Shown piece by piece: positions 36,479-44,704 of a stretch of DNA of 64,000 nt. Numbering within the stretch: position 1 is the first letter of the stretch; every line of letters starts with the position of its first letter. The notes under the pieces are model-generated. The model made no database searches. It was given only the letters and a program-made list of their open reading frames with translations, and was not told the DNA's origin. This DNA comes from Streptomyces morookaense (GTDB taxonomy: Bacteria > Actinomycetota > Actinomycetes > Streptomycetales > Streptomycetaceae): NCBI RefSeq assembly GCF_013030945.1, contig NZ_JABBXF010000016.1, positions 62,001 through 126,000 of the forward strand, given 5' to 3'. Both the position numbers and the translations under genes were made by a program.

Positions 36479-38023
36479 ATGGGCGAGCAGGAATGGGACC
36501 GGCGGCACTTCCTCGGCGCGGGCGCCGCGGCGGGGGCCGGTGTGTTCCTCGCCGGGTGCACGGCGGATTCCGGCTCCGGCCCGGAGGCGGGTACCGCGGG
36601 CGACGGGATGCTGTCGGTGCCGGCCGAGAACGGGCGTCCCGGCGACCGCGACTGGGGACTGCGGCAGCGGGGCGCGGACCGTGCGGTCGAGGGGTACGCG
36701 GACCGCGTCAGCGTGCTGCCGGGAGAGGCGTTCTCCCTGTGCGTCTCCACCACGGCCAAGGGCTTCCGCGCCGAGGCCTTCCGGATGGGCTGGTACGGGG
36801 GTGCCCAGGCGCGCAAGGTCTGGGCGTCGGAGCGCATACCCGGCACCGCACAGCCCCCGGCCCGGCCGGCCGGCGAGACGCGGACCGTCGCCGCCTCCTG
36901 GCAGCCGTCGCTCCGGGTCTCCACCCGCGGCTGGCCCGAAGGCGCGTACCTGATCCGGCTCACCGCCGACTCCGGCGACCAGCGCCACATACCCCTCACC
37001 GTCCGGTCCGCGAGCACCGCCGGCAGGCTCGTCCTGGTCAACGCGGTCGCCACCTGGCAGGCGTACAACACCTGGGGCGGATACAGCCTCTACTACGGCC
37101 CCGGCGGCAAGGACGACTCCGGCTCGCGCTCGCTCGCGGTCAGCTGCGACCGGCCGTACGACCGGGACGGCGCGCCGCTGTTCACCACGTACGAGCAGCC
37201 CGCCATCGCGCTCGCGGAACGGCTGGGGCTGCCGCTCGCGTACACCACCTCGATGGACCTCGACCGCGACCCGCAGCTGCTGCACGGCGCGCACGCCGTC
37301 GTCTCGCTGGGCCATGACGAGTACTGGACCCCGGCGATGCGGGCGCATGTCACGGCCGCCCGGGACGCCGGCACCAACGTCGCCTTCCTCGGGGCGAACG
37401 CCTGCTTCCGCCGCATCCGCCTGGAGCAGCGCCTGGTCGTCTGCTACAAGACGGACTGGCGCCGGGATCCGCTGTACGGCAAGGACGACGCGGCCGTGAC
37501 GACGGACTGGCGCGAGCCGCCGCACGCGGATCCGGAGAACGCGCTGACCGGCACGCTGTACGAGTCGAACCCGACGACCGCGGACTATGTGGTGGCCGAG
37601 CCCGGCCACTGGCTCCTGGAGGGCACCGGGGCGGTGCGCGGCACGGCCTTCCCGAACCTGGTGGGCACGGAGTACGACCGGGTCGACGCCGGCCCGGCCA
37701 CCCCGCGCCCGATCGAGATCCTGGCCCACTCGCGGCTGGTGTGCCGCGGGGTGCGGTCGTTCGCGGACACCGCGTACTACACGGTGGGCAGCGGGGCCGG
37801 GGTGTTCAACAGCGGCACCATGCGGTGGGTGGAGTCGCTGACGGGGGACGGCGGGCACGGGATACCGCCGGGGGCGGCGCGGTTCACGGGCCGGGTGACG
37901 GCGAACCTGCTGCGGGCGTTCGCGAGCGGGCCGGCCGGGCGCGAACACCCGGCCGCGGACAACCTGGAGGCGTACGACCCGTACGCAGGGGACCCGATAT
38001 GGGCCGGGCGGAACCTGTGGTGA
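36479..38023 (+). CDS. N,N-dimethylformamidase beta-subunit-like, Tat lipoprotein
   Basis: A 514-residue protein. From the ATG at 36479 it starts with a twin-arginine signal, D-R-R-H-F-L-G, then a short hydrophobic run and a lipobox V-F-L-A-G-C, so it is likely exported folded and lipid-anchored. The body resembles the large subunit of N,N-dimethylformamidase: FRMGWYGG, VNAVATWQAYNTWGGYSLY, SLGHDEYWT and FLGANACFRR. The substrate is unknown. An in-frame ATG at 36341 has a better ribosome site (GAGGGA) but would put the signal 46 residues inside the protein, so I prefer 36479. Confidence 0.8.
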   Translation: MGEQEWDRRHFLGAGAAAGAGVFLAGCTADSGSGPEAGTAGDGMLSVPAENGRPGDRDWGLRQRGADRAVEGYADRVSVLPGEAFSLCVSTTAKGFRAEAFRMGWYGGAQARKVWASERIPGTAQPPARPAGETRTVAASWQPSLRVSTRGWPEGAYLIRLTADSGDQRHIPLTVRSASTAGRLVLVNAVATWQAYNTWGGYSLYYGPGGKDDSGSRSLAVSCDRPYDRDGAPLFTTYEQPAIALAERLGLPLAYTTSMDLDRDPQLLHGAHAVVSLGHDEYWTPAMRAHVTAARDAGTNVAFLGANACFRRIRLEQRLVVCYKTDWRRDPLYGKDDAAVTTDWREPPHADPENALTGTLYESNPTTADYVVAEPGHWLLEGTGAVRGTAFPNLVGTEYDRVDAGPATPRPIEILAHSRLVCRGVRSFADTAYYTVGSGAGVFNSGTMRWVESLTGDGGHGIPPGAARFTGRVTANLLRAFASGPAGREHPAADNLEAYDPYAGDPIWAGRNLW

Positions 38024-38036
38024 GGGCACAGCGCCC

Positions 38037-38463
38037 TCACCCTGCCGGTACGGCAGGGCGGTTGGCCGGCGTGCGCAGGGCGTCGGCCGACGGCGATCCC
38101 TCGGCCGCGGTGCAGACGACCATCCACGCGTCGCCGGCGTCCGCCGGCTCGAACGCCTCCCAGGACAGCCGCAGCGTGGTGCCGAGTTCGGGGCACGCCG
38201 GCCTGGAGGGTTCACGGGCCGCGTCGAAGGGGAACTGGGCCGTCCACAGCCGCCGGAAGTCGGCGCTCCCGGCCAGCAACCCGCCGACGCGGGGGGCGAG
38301 TTCGGGGTCGTACGGCCGGCGTACCGTCTCCTCTCGCGTGCCGTGCCCTCCCAGCCGAGGAACAGCGAACGGGCGCGGGGACGGGTGAACATGAGCCGGC
38401 CGAGCGAGCGGTCCTGCGGCGGAATCCGGGGGAAGTCGAAGAAGACGCGCGCGGCCGGTGTTC
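38037..38463 (-). pseudogene. Remnant of MmyB-type HTH regulator, frameshifted
   Basis: Two fragments of one MmyB-like ligand-binding domain lie in different frames. The upstream part reads VFFDFPRIPPQDRSLGRLMF...RARSLFLGWEGTARE. The downstream part, after a two-base shift near 38340, reads ETVRRPYDPELAPRVGGLLAGSADFRRLW and ends at 38037 with VVCTAAEGSPSADALR. These are the start and end of the C-terminal domain found after a Xre-type helix-turn-helix in Streptomyces regulators. The N-terminal DNA-binding part is absent; repeat sequence lies nearby. It is therefore a broken gene. Confidence 0.72.
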
Positions 38464-38588
38464 TTCCTCTGGCTCGGGGTCACGCTCTACCTCACACGGG
38501 ACACGCCGGTACAGGCCGTGTTCGACTACTGCGGCGATACGCCGCCGACGCTGTCGCCGGAACTCCGTCCAGGTGCCGGCGCCGAACC

Positions 38589-38775
38589 GCGCCCCGTAGG
38601 GGCGCGGGGAACTGCGCGACCAGCCACAGACGGCCTGCAGCCGACGCACCACCCCTGGGGTCCGGGGCGAAGCCCCGGGAACTTCGACTGCGGGCGCGTC
38701 GTGGTTACTCGCGCGCCCACGCGGCGGAGCCGCATGATCCAGCACAGCCCCGCGCCCCTCCGGGGCGGCCCGGCC
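38589..38775. repeat. Dispersed Streptomyces palindromic repeat, variant copy
   Basis: The left arm (38589-38620) matches the arm at 23709-23741 with one base missing. The central hairpin CCGGGGC GAA GCCCCGG (38662-38678) and its flanks are the reverse complement of the centre of the 23.7 kb copy. The right arm is interrupted by about 30 bases before a closing CGCGCCCCTCCGGGGCG. It fills the gap between the broken regulator and the next gene. Confidence 0.8.
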
Positions 38776-39266
38776 TAGTACCCCGCCTGCGAAAGCGCCG
38801 ACACCATCACCGAGCCGATCACGATCGTGCTGTGCGTCAGCTCGTCCAACTGCCGCCGCTGCTCGGCAGGAAGGTGCCAGTCCTCCCACCACACCGTCTC
38901 CTGGTGCGAGCAGGAGCCCGGCCGTTCCGTCGCCCACGCCCGGGTCAGCTGCTGCGCCAGCGGCCCGACCCGACGTGCGTGGTCCGCGTAGGCCTGCAGC
39001 AGCACCACCATGTGACTGCCCGGCAGATAGTCCCGCCAGAGCGCCAGCAGTTCGTCGGCGACGCGGGCGGCGTCTTCCAGCCAGAGGACGTGCTGGGTCA
39101 CCCAGCCCTGCGGGGTGCGGCAGGGGGGCATTCCGGGCAGCAGGCGCTGCTCCAGCTGCTCTCGGCGGGCGAAGAACTCACTGGCCAGGGTCAGTTCCTC
39201 GGGGATCGGGGTCCACATGCCCCGGTGCAGGGCGACGGCGGCGGCTTCGACGGCGTGGGTCGTCAT
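38775..39266 (-). CDS. Hypothetical protein
   Basis: A 163-residue helical protein of unknown function, rich in Leu, His and Trp. It has no signal peptide or membrane segment. A His/Trp-rich stretch HQETVWWEDWHLPAEQRRQLDELTHST near the C-terminus is striking, but I know no family for it. ATG start at 39266. Its stop lies at the edge of the dispersed repeat. It is divergent from the roadblock operon. Confidence 0.6.
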   Translation of the reverse strand: MTTHAVEAAAVALHRGMWTPIPEELTLASEFFARREQLEQRLLPGMPPCRTPQGWVTQHVLWLEDAARVADELLALWRDYLPGSHMVVLLQAYADHARRVGPLAQQLTRAWATERPGSCSHQETVWWEDWHLPAEQRRQLDELTHSTIVIGSVMVSALSQAGY

Positions 39267-39431
39267 CCCGCCACCCTACGCGACCTGCGCGGACCCGGAA
39301 CCGGCGGCAGCCTCCCCTACCACTGGGGGCAGATGTGCCGATGGAAAATGCCAAATCCCTCACGTCCGAGTGCTTTTATCGGTTACCTTCCGTCGCACGG
39401 GGCACGCCACTGGTAATCGGGAGAGGATCGT

Positions 39432-39836
39432 GTGACCGGTATCGACGGGTGCTTAGCCGAGGCCATGACCATCCCGGGGGCCCGGGGCGCGAGTCTGGTG
39501 GACTGGAGCAGCGGGCTGGCCCTCGGGGCGGCGGGCTGCAGCCCCGAGGCGGGGACGGGCCGCGACCACGAGACCACGGCGGCGGAGGTCGCCGAGCTGG
39601 CCCGGCTGGCCTTCGAGAGCGGGGCGTTCACCGCCGCGGCCGGCCCGCGGCCGGGGCCGGGTCCGGTCGAGGACATGATCGTCACCGCACAGGACAGTTA
39701 CCACCTGATCCGCTTCGTCGAGACCTCCTTCGACAGCAGCGTCTTCCTCTACCTGTGGCTCGACCGCACCGAGGCCAATCTGGCGGTGGCCCTGTTCCGG
39801 CTCAAGGACATCACCGCCCGGCTGGTGCCGGCATGA
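39432..39836 (+). CDS. Roadblock/LC7-like protein 1
   Basis: A 134-residue roadblock/LC7-fold protein, the fold of small GTPase-associated regulators. It opens with IPGARGASLVDWSSGLALG, the family's first hairpin. It closes with DSYHLIRFVETSFDSSVFLYLWLDRTEANLAVALFRLKDI. GTG start at 39432 after GAGAGGAT. Its stop overlaps the ATG of the next gene, so translation is coupled. It is the first of a four-gene operon with two more roadblock paralogues and a DUF4388 protein. In Streptomyces such proteins usually serve small GTPases, but no GTPase or kinase gene is nearby. Confidence 0.82.
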   Translation: MTGIDGCLAEAMTIPGARGASLVDWSSGLALGAAGCSPEAGTGRDHETTAAEVAELARLAFESGAFTAAAGPRPGPGPVEDMIVTAQDSYHLIRFVETSFDSSVFLYLWLDRTEANLAVALFRLKDITARLVPA

Positions 39837-40627
39837 CCGGCGCGACGGACACCGCACCCGGCGCCGTGCTGACCCGGCTCGCCGCGACCGGGGCCACCGG
39901 TGCGCTGCACGGCCGGGTCGGGGCGCTCTACCTCGCCGACGGCGCCGTGGTGCACGCCGAGAGTCCGGCGGTGCCGGACGTGGGGTGGCGGCTCACCGCC
40001 GGCGGGCGGTTGTCGGCGCAGGAGTGGGAGGAAGCGGTCGAGACCGGCGGGCCGGACTACCGGGCCGGGTGCTTCCTGGTCGAGCGTGGCCGGCTGAGCC
40101 GGGGCGAGCTCGAACTGTGCCATCTGAGCGCGCTGTTCGACGCCGCCTACTTCGTCCTCTTCCCGCTCGACCGCTCCCAGCAGGCACCGGACCGGTTCCT
40201 GAAGGAGGCGCGGCACTGGTTCGGGCCGGTGCGGCCGGTACCCGTGTCCGTCCTGCAGCGCGAGGTGAGCCGGCGGCGCGCCTTGCTCGAACTCGCCTGG
40301 CCGCGGCCGGAGGTGGACGTGGCCCCGGTCGTCCCGGCCTCCGGTGCGGGGGCCGGGGGGGCCGGATGCGACGAGCCGACGTGCGGGCGGCGGGCCGTCC
40401 TGGCGGCGGCCGACGGCGTGCGCACCCCGCTGCAGATCGCCCGGGCCCTGGGGCGCTCGGCCTTCGCCACACTGCTCGACGTCCGGCGGCTGGCGGCCGC
40501 CGGGCTGGTCCGTACCCCGGAGGCAGGGGTTCCGGCGCCGGGCGGTCCCACGCCCCGGGCCGCGGACCCGGCCGTTCCGGAGATCTCCCTGCTGTACCGG
40601 ATCCGTGACGCACTGGAGGCTCTGTGA
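39833..40627 (+). CDS. DUF4388-type protein with winged-helix-like C-terminus
   Basis: A 264-residue protein. The N-terminal part (about 10-60) reads ATGALHGRVGALYLADGAVVHAES, which matches the DUF4388/PatA-like domain. The C-terminal part (about 185-230) reads TPLQIARALGRSAFATLLDVRRLAAAGLV, which looks like a winged-helix DNA-binding or interaction domain. A Cys-containing stretch, CDEPTCGRR, lies between. It overlaps the preceding roadblock gene by four bases. In other actinobacteria DUF4388 proteins accompany roadblock switches. The exact role is unknown; it may read out the roadblock state. Confidence 0.75.
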   Translation: MTGATDTAPGAVLTRLAATGATGALHGRVGALYLADGAVVHAESPAVPDVGWRLTAGGRLSAQEWEEAVETGGPDYRAGCFLVERGRLSRGELELCHLSALFDAAYFVLFPLDRSQQAPDRFLKEARHWFGPVRPVPVSVLQREVSRRRALLELAWPRPEVDVAPVVPASGAGAGGAGCDEPTCGRRAVLAAADGVRTPLQIARALGRSAFATLLDVRRLAAAGLVRTPEAGVPAPGGPTPRAADPAVPEISLLYRIRDALEAL

Positions 40628-40703
40628 CCCGGTCCATGACCCCCGCCGCACCGCGCTCATGATGCGGCGCGCCCTGAGACAGTTCGCCGGAAGGAGGCAG
40701 CCG

Positions 40704-41096
40704 ATGACCGCCGCACCCGAGGTGCTCTCCGAGCTCCAGGGGCTACGTGTCCGGGTCCCGCACCTGACCGGTGCGCTGGTGGCCAGCAAGGACGGGCTGG
40801 TGATCGCGCACGTGGTCGGCGACGTGGAACCGGACGGCCTCGCGGCGCTGACCGCCGCGGCGCTGGGCGTGGGCGCCCGGCTGACGGAGGCCGTGGGCCA
40901 CGGCGGTTTCCGGGAACTGCTCGTCTCCGGCGAGCGCGGCTACGTGGCCACCTACGCGGCCGGGACCTCGTGCGTGCTGACGCTGCTCGCGTCGGCCGAG
41001 GCCAACGTCGGCCGGCTGAACCTGGAGGCCCGCAGGACGGGCCCGCGGATCGCCGCGCTGGTCGAAGGCACGCTGGAGCGCCAGGCCCGGCCCTGA
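40704..41096 (+). CDS. Roadblock/LC7-like protein 2
   Basis: A 130-residue roadblock/LC7-fold protein. The family core reads VPHLTGALVASKDGLVIAH, then FRELLVSGERGYVATYAAG and CVLTLLASAEANVGRLNLEARR, close to the CvnB type of roadblock found in Streptomyces conservons. A strong AAGGAGG site precedes the ATG at 40704, so this gene is probably the most highly translated of the operon. The frame is open upstream but without homology. CvnB proteins normally sit beside a sensor kinase and a GTPase; neither is here. Confidence 0.86.
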   Translation: MTAAPEVLSELQGLRVRVPHLTGALVASKDGLVIAHVVGDVEPDGLAALTAAALGVGARLTEAVGHGGFRELLVSGERGYVATYAAGTSCVLTLLASAEANVGRLNLEARRTGPRIAALVEGTLERQARP

Positions 41097-41157
41097 GGCC
41101 TTCCCCCTTCATCCGGCGGATTCGCCGGGAAACACCTCACCCTGAAAAGGAATTGAC

Positions 41158-41532
41158 GTGCTGAACACCGAAACGGCCCTCAAGGACACGATGAGCTCGA
41201 TCGAGGGAGCTCTCGGCGTGGCCCTTGTGGACTATGGAAGCGGAATGGCGCTGGGCACGCTGGGCGGCTCGCAGTCGCTCGATCTGAATGTCGCCGCCGC
41301 CGGGAACACGGACGTGGTGCGGGCCAAGCTGCGGACCATGGAGATGCTGGGCATCCAGGACTCCATCGAGGACATACTGATCACCCTCGGCAGCCAGTAC
41401 CACCTGATCAGGCTGCTGACCGGGCGCGGCGGCAACGGGCTCTTCCTCTACCTGGTGCTCGACGCCAAGCGCGCCAATCTGGCCATGGCCCGGCACCAGC
41501 TCAAGCGGATCGAGGGCGAACTGGAGGTCTGA
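41158..41532 (+). CDS. Roadblock/LC7-like protein 3
   Basis: A 124-residue roadblock-like protein, closest to the first one in this operon. Shared parts are GALGVALVDYGSGMALG against GARGASLVDWSSGLALG, and QYHLIRLLTGRGGNGLFLYLVLDAKRANLAMARHQLKRIEGELEV at the C-terminus. It lacks the Pro/Gly insertion found in protein 1. GTG start at 41158, with AAAGGA upstream. It is the last gene of the operon and follows roadblock protein 2 by 61 bases. Proteins 1 and 3 look like an ancient duplication and may form a heterodimer. Confidence 0.82.
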   Translation: MLNTETALKDTMSSIEGALGVALVDYGSGMALGTLGGSQSLDLNVAAAGNTDVVRAKLRTMEMLGIQDSIEDILITLGSQYHLIRLLTGRGGNGLFLYLVLDAKRANLAMARHQLKRIEGELEV

Positions 41533-41577
41533 GTTCCGCGGCACTAGTCTGGAATCGACCTCGGGAGGCGATGTGTC

Positions 41578-42279
41578 ATGACATTCGTCCAGGTAATTGA
41601 CTGCAGAACCAGCAAATACTCCGAGATGAACCGCCTCTTGGACGCCTGGGTCGAACAGACCGAGGGGAAGCGCACGGCCACCCACTCCCTCGTCGGCCGG
41701 GACCACACGGAACCGGACCATTACGTGGAGATCATCGAATTCCCCTCCTACGAAAAGGCCATGAGCAATTCCAATCTCCCGGAGACCAACCGGATCTTCG
41801 AGGAGATGGTGTCGCTCTGCGACGGCATGCCGACGTTCACGGACCTCGACGTCGTCCGGGAGGACCAGCTCAACAAGGCGACCGCGCGCCGGTTCTTCGA
41901 CGAGGTCGCCATGGACGGGCATCTCTCGCTCGTCGACGAGCTGTGCCTGGCCGACTACCGCCACCACGACGTCGGCCAGGAGGCGGCCAGTGTCGTCGGC
42001 ACGGAGCCGCTGAAGAACGCCGTCGCCGACTGGCGGCAGGCCTTCGACTTCCGCTTCACGCTGGAAGGCGAGCTGGCCGAGGCGGACCGGGTCTGCGTCC
42101 GCTGGACGTGGCGCGGCACGCACCGGGGCACGTTCATGGGCATCGCGCCGACCGGCCGTCAGGCGGAGATGGCCGGTGTCACGGAGTTCCGCTTCCGGGA
42201 CGGCCGCATCGAGGAGGCCTGGTGGACCTACGACCGCCTCGGCCTGCTGCGGCAGTTGGGGGGCGAGGTCAGCGTCTGA
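41578..42279 (+). CDS. Two-domain protein: dimeric barrel plus SnoaL-like ester cyclase
   Basis: A 233-residue protein. Residues 1 to about 95 form a ferredoxin-like dimeric alpha/beta barrel, with SLVGRDHTEPDHYVEIIEFPSYEKAM. Residues 100-233 form a SnoaL/ester-cyclase domain, with CLADYRHHDVGQ, RWTWRGTHRGTFMGIAPTGRQAEM and FRFRDGRIEEAWWTYD. The two His in YRHHD and the acidic end are the usual active-site area. The function is unknown; it is probably a small-molecule-binding enzyme. ATG at 41578 with GGGAGG ten bases upstream. Its end overlaps the convergent rlmG gene by 11 bases. Confidence 0.8.
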   Translation: MTFVQVIDCRTSKYSEMNRLLDAWVEQTEGKRTATHSLVGRDHTEPDHYVEIIEFPSYEKAMSNSNLPETNRIFEEMVSLCDGMPTFTDLDVVREDQLNKATARRFFDEVAMDGHLSLVDELCLADYRHHDVGQEAASVVGTEPLKNAVADWRQAFDFRFTLEGELAEADRVCVRWTWRGTHRGTFMGIAPTGRQAEMAGVTEFRFRDGRIEEAWWTYDRLGLLRQLGGEVSV

Positions 42280-43423
42280 CGGCGCGCAGGACGACGAACT
42301 TGGGGTCGCCGGCGACGAGTTCGCAGTTGCCGAAGATGCGCTTGAGCTTCACGTGGTAGCCGAGGTGGCGGTTGCCGACGACCCAGAGTTCGCCGCCGGG
42401 GCGCAGCACCTTGCGGGAGCCGGTGAACATGCGCCGGGCCGTGGCATCGGTGGTGGCCTGGTGCGAGTGGAACGGCGGGTTGTTGAGGACCAGGTCCGCC
42501 GAGCCCTCCGGTACGCCCGCGAGGCCGTCGCCCACCCGGAACTCCGCCGTGGCGGCGGTCCCGGCGTTGGCGCGGAAGGTGGCCTCCGCGGAGGCCACGG
42601 CCTGGAAGGACTCGTCCACGAAGGTCACTTCGGAGGCGGGGTTGGCCAGGGCGGCCGCGGTGCCGAGCACGCCGTTGCCGCAGCCGAGGTCGACCACCCG
42701 GTCCGGGCCCTGGCGGTGCGGCAGGTGGCCCAGGAAGAACCGGGTGCCGATGTCGAGGCGTTCGGCGCAGAAGACGCCCGCGTGGTTGGTGACGGTCATC
42801 CCGGAGGCCGCCCCGATGCCGGTGGGCAGGGTGTAGGTGTGCGGCCAGGGGTTGGTGCCGGGGGTGCGTGCGGGGTCCGGGGTGCAGAAGATCAGACGCG
42901 CCTTCTTCACGGCCAGGGAGGTCCGGGTCGGCCCGAGGATGCGCTCGAAGAGCTGGAGAGTCGAGGTGTGGATCTCCTTGACCATGCCGGTGCCCACGAC
43001 GACGGTGCCCTCGTGGACGGCGGGGGCGAGGCGGTGCAGCTGGTCCTCCAGGAGCGCGAGGCTCTTGGGGACGCGCACGATCAGCACGTCGATCCGGTCC
43101 GGCGGGGTGTCCTGCGTCGTCAGCAGCCGTACCGCGTCCGGAGCGGCGCCGTTGCGGGCCAGGTTGGCGCGGGTGGCCTGTTGCCCGAGGTACGAGTCGG
43201 TGATCTGCACGGGGCGGTGCGCGGCGAGCGCGGTCACCAGGGCGCCCCAGCGGTCGCCCACGACGGCCACGGCGCCCGACAGGTCCACCGGTTCCCCGTC
43301 GGTCCCCGCCAGGTGCCGCAGCAGGTACTCGTCGGCGGCGTCCCAGGCGCGGAACGGGTCGCGGGGGTCCGCGGGGAAGCGGGCGAGGTCGAGTTCGCCC
43401 CAGGGCGTCGTGAAGCAGTTCAT
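42269..43423 (-). CDS. rlmG: 23S rRNA methyltransferase RlmG-like
   Basis: A 384-residue protein with two methyltransferase-like domains. The C-terminal one is active: the SAM-binding motif is VVDLGCGNGVLG, the acidic loop follows in VTFVDES, and the catalytic N-P-P-F is in DLVLNNPPFHS. This N-P-P-F and the tandem-domain layout are those of RlmG/RsmC rRNA guanine-N2 methyltransferases; the length matches RlmG (m2G1835 of 23S rRNA). ATG at 43423 with GAGGG upstream. It is a likely housekeeping gene. RsmC (16S rRNA) is the nearest alternative. Confidence 0.85.
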   Translation of the reverse strand: MNCFTTPWGELDLARFPADPRDPFRAWDAADEYLLRHLAGTDGEPVDLSGAVAVVGDRWGALVTALAAHRPVQITDSYLGQQATRANLARNGAAPDAVRLLTTQDTPPDRIDVLIVRVPKSLALLEDQLHRLAPAVHEGTVVVGTGMVKEIHTSTLQLFERILGPTRTSLAVKKARLIFCTPDPARTPGTNPWPHTYTLPTGIGAASGMTVTNHAGVFCAERLDIGTRFFLGHLPHRQGPDRVVDLGCGNGVLGTAAALANPASEVTFVDESFQAVASAEATFRANAGTAATAEFRVGDGLAGVPEGSADLVLNNPPFHSHQATTDATARRMFTGSRKVLRPGGELWVVGNRHLGYHVKLKRIFGNCELVAGDPKFVVLRAVRR

Positions 43424-43503
43424 TGTGCCCTCAGGCTAACCGAGTGCGCTCCGTCGCCGCCGGTCAGGACGTCCCGGAACGTCTCGGGGCGTCTCGGGTC
43501 GTC

Positions 43504-44145
43504 TCAGGATTTCTTGAGGGCCGCGGCCGCCGTGGACCAGTTGGTGCGGAGCCGGTCGAGATAGGTCTGCGCATCGGCGCCGGGCTTCGCCCCGCGGGCG
43601 AAGGCGGCCATATTGCCCCCGCCGGCGTTGTAGCCGAGGGCGAGCAGCTCGTCCCTGGTGTACGGGCCGGACCAGTGGGCGGGCAGCTGCGCTGCGAGGT
43701 CGTGCAGGAACCAGGCGGCGGCCTCGATGGCCAGGTTCGTGTCGTCGGGGAGTTCCTGCCAGTCGCGGTGCGCGAAGTCCCGTCCCTGCTTGGTCTCGTC
43801 GAAGGCGGCCTTGTGCATGTTGGCGATGCCGAACGCGGCGTCCGGCTTGATCTTCTGCCAGGCGCGCTGGAAGTCGGGGTCGTGCGGTTTGTAGGACTCG
43901 TTGTAGAGGACGGCCATCAGCAGCTGCGGGTGGATCCCGGCCTGCGCCGCGTACCTGGCGACGGGTGCGGCGTAGTGGGACGGATCCTCATTGGCCCGCG
44001 GCTTGCCGGCGTCGGCGCTCGGCGACGGGGCGCCCGGCTCGGCGGAGGGGGACGACGCAGGTGCGGGATCATGGCCGGAACACGACGTCAGGGCGCATAC
44101 GACCAGCGTTGCCATGGCCCATCGGGCAGCGTGCTTCGTCCTCAC
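43504..44145 (-). CDS. Lytic transglycosylase, lipoprotein
   Basis: A 213-residue secreted peptidoglycan-cleaving enzyme. The N-terminus is a lipoprotein signal with lipobox L-T-S-C, the lipidated Cys being C22. A Ser/Pro/Ala linker follows. Then comes an SLT-type transglycosylase domain, with HPQLLMAVLYNES (catalytic Glu), FGIANMHKAAF and LGYNAGGG. It cuts cell-wall glycan strands on the outer face of the membrane. GTG start at 44145 with GGAGG upstream. It stands alone beside rlmG. Confidence 0.86.
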   Translation of the reverse strand: MRTKHAARWAMATLVVCALTSCSGHDPAPASSPSAEPGAPSPSADAGKPRANEDPSHYAAPVARYAAQAGIHPQLLMAVLYNESYKPHDPDFQRAWQKIKPDAAFGIANMHKAAFDETKQGRDFAHRDWQELPDDTNLAIEAAAWFLHDLAAQLPAHWSGPYTRDELLALGYNAGGGNMAAFARGAKPGADAQTYLDRLRTNWSTAAAALKKS

Positions 44146-44195
44146 CTGGCCTCCTCGGTTGCCGATTATGCCGGACGGGGCCGGACGGCCGGGGC

Positions 44196-44525
44196 TCAGC
44201 CCGTCCGGCGGGAGGTCCGGGCGGCGATCCAGCCCGCACCCTTGGCGGCGAGCACCCGGCGGCGGCGCCAGCGCGAGCGCGACGGCACCATGACCGTCCG
44301 GTCCGACGGCTGGCTCAGGGCCAGTTCGGACAGACGCCGCCCGGCCTGGGCGAGTTCGGTGAGGAGACGGTCGCGGTGCCCGCCCTGGCCCGCGGCCCGC
44401 AGTGCGGTGTAGAGGCCCTCGATCTCGGCCACGGCCGCACCGATCCGGATGTTCCTGCTGCCTGTTGAGGGTGTGCTGCCCCGCGGCACCTGCGGCACCT
44501 TCCTTCGCCCGTCGTCGCCCGACAT
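44196..44525 (-). CDS. Hypothetical basic protein
   Basis: A 109-residue protein of unknown function. The middle part, VAEIEGLYTALRAAGQGGHRDRLLTELAQAGRRLSELA, is a predicted amphipathic helix pair. The C-terminus is very basic (RSRWRRRRVLAAKGAGW and TSRRTG). I recognise no family. ATG at 44525 with CGGAGCG upstream; the frame stays open far upstream but as an anti-sense shadow of the permease gene. It is separated from the permease gene by 179 bases. Confidence 0.5.
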   Translation of the reverse strand: MSGDDGRRKVPQVPRGSTPSTGSRNIRIGAAVAEIEGLYTALRAAGQGGHRDRLLTELAQAGRRLSELALSQPSDRTVMVPSRSRWRRRRVLAAKGAGWIAARTSRRTG

Positions 44526-44704
44526 GGGTCGCTCCGGATGCCGCGTACCTCTCCGCCGTCGACCGGGGAACTCATCGAGCCGGGCGCATCGGCATGCGCC
44601 CCGCAGCAATGATTGCACCTTTGCGCAAGCCCGCAATAATGTTTCGATGCTTTCGCGCCGCGGGCGGGGGCGGGGGCGGTCGACAGGCGGAACCGGACGG
44701 CGCG

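Noticed and set aside
38463..38588. A small coding gene between the broken regulator and the repeat
   Set aside because: No frame has a ribosome site, a plausible start or family similarity; it looks like decayed sequence.
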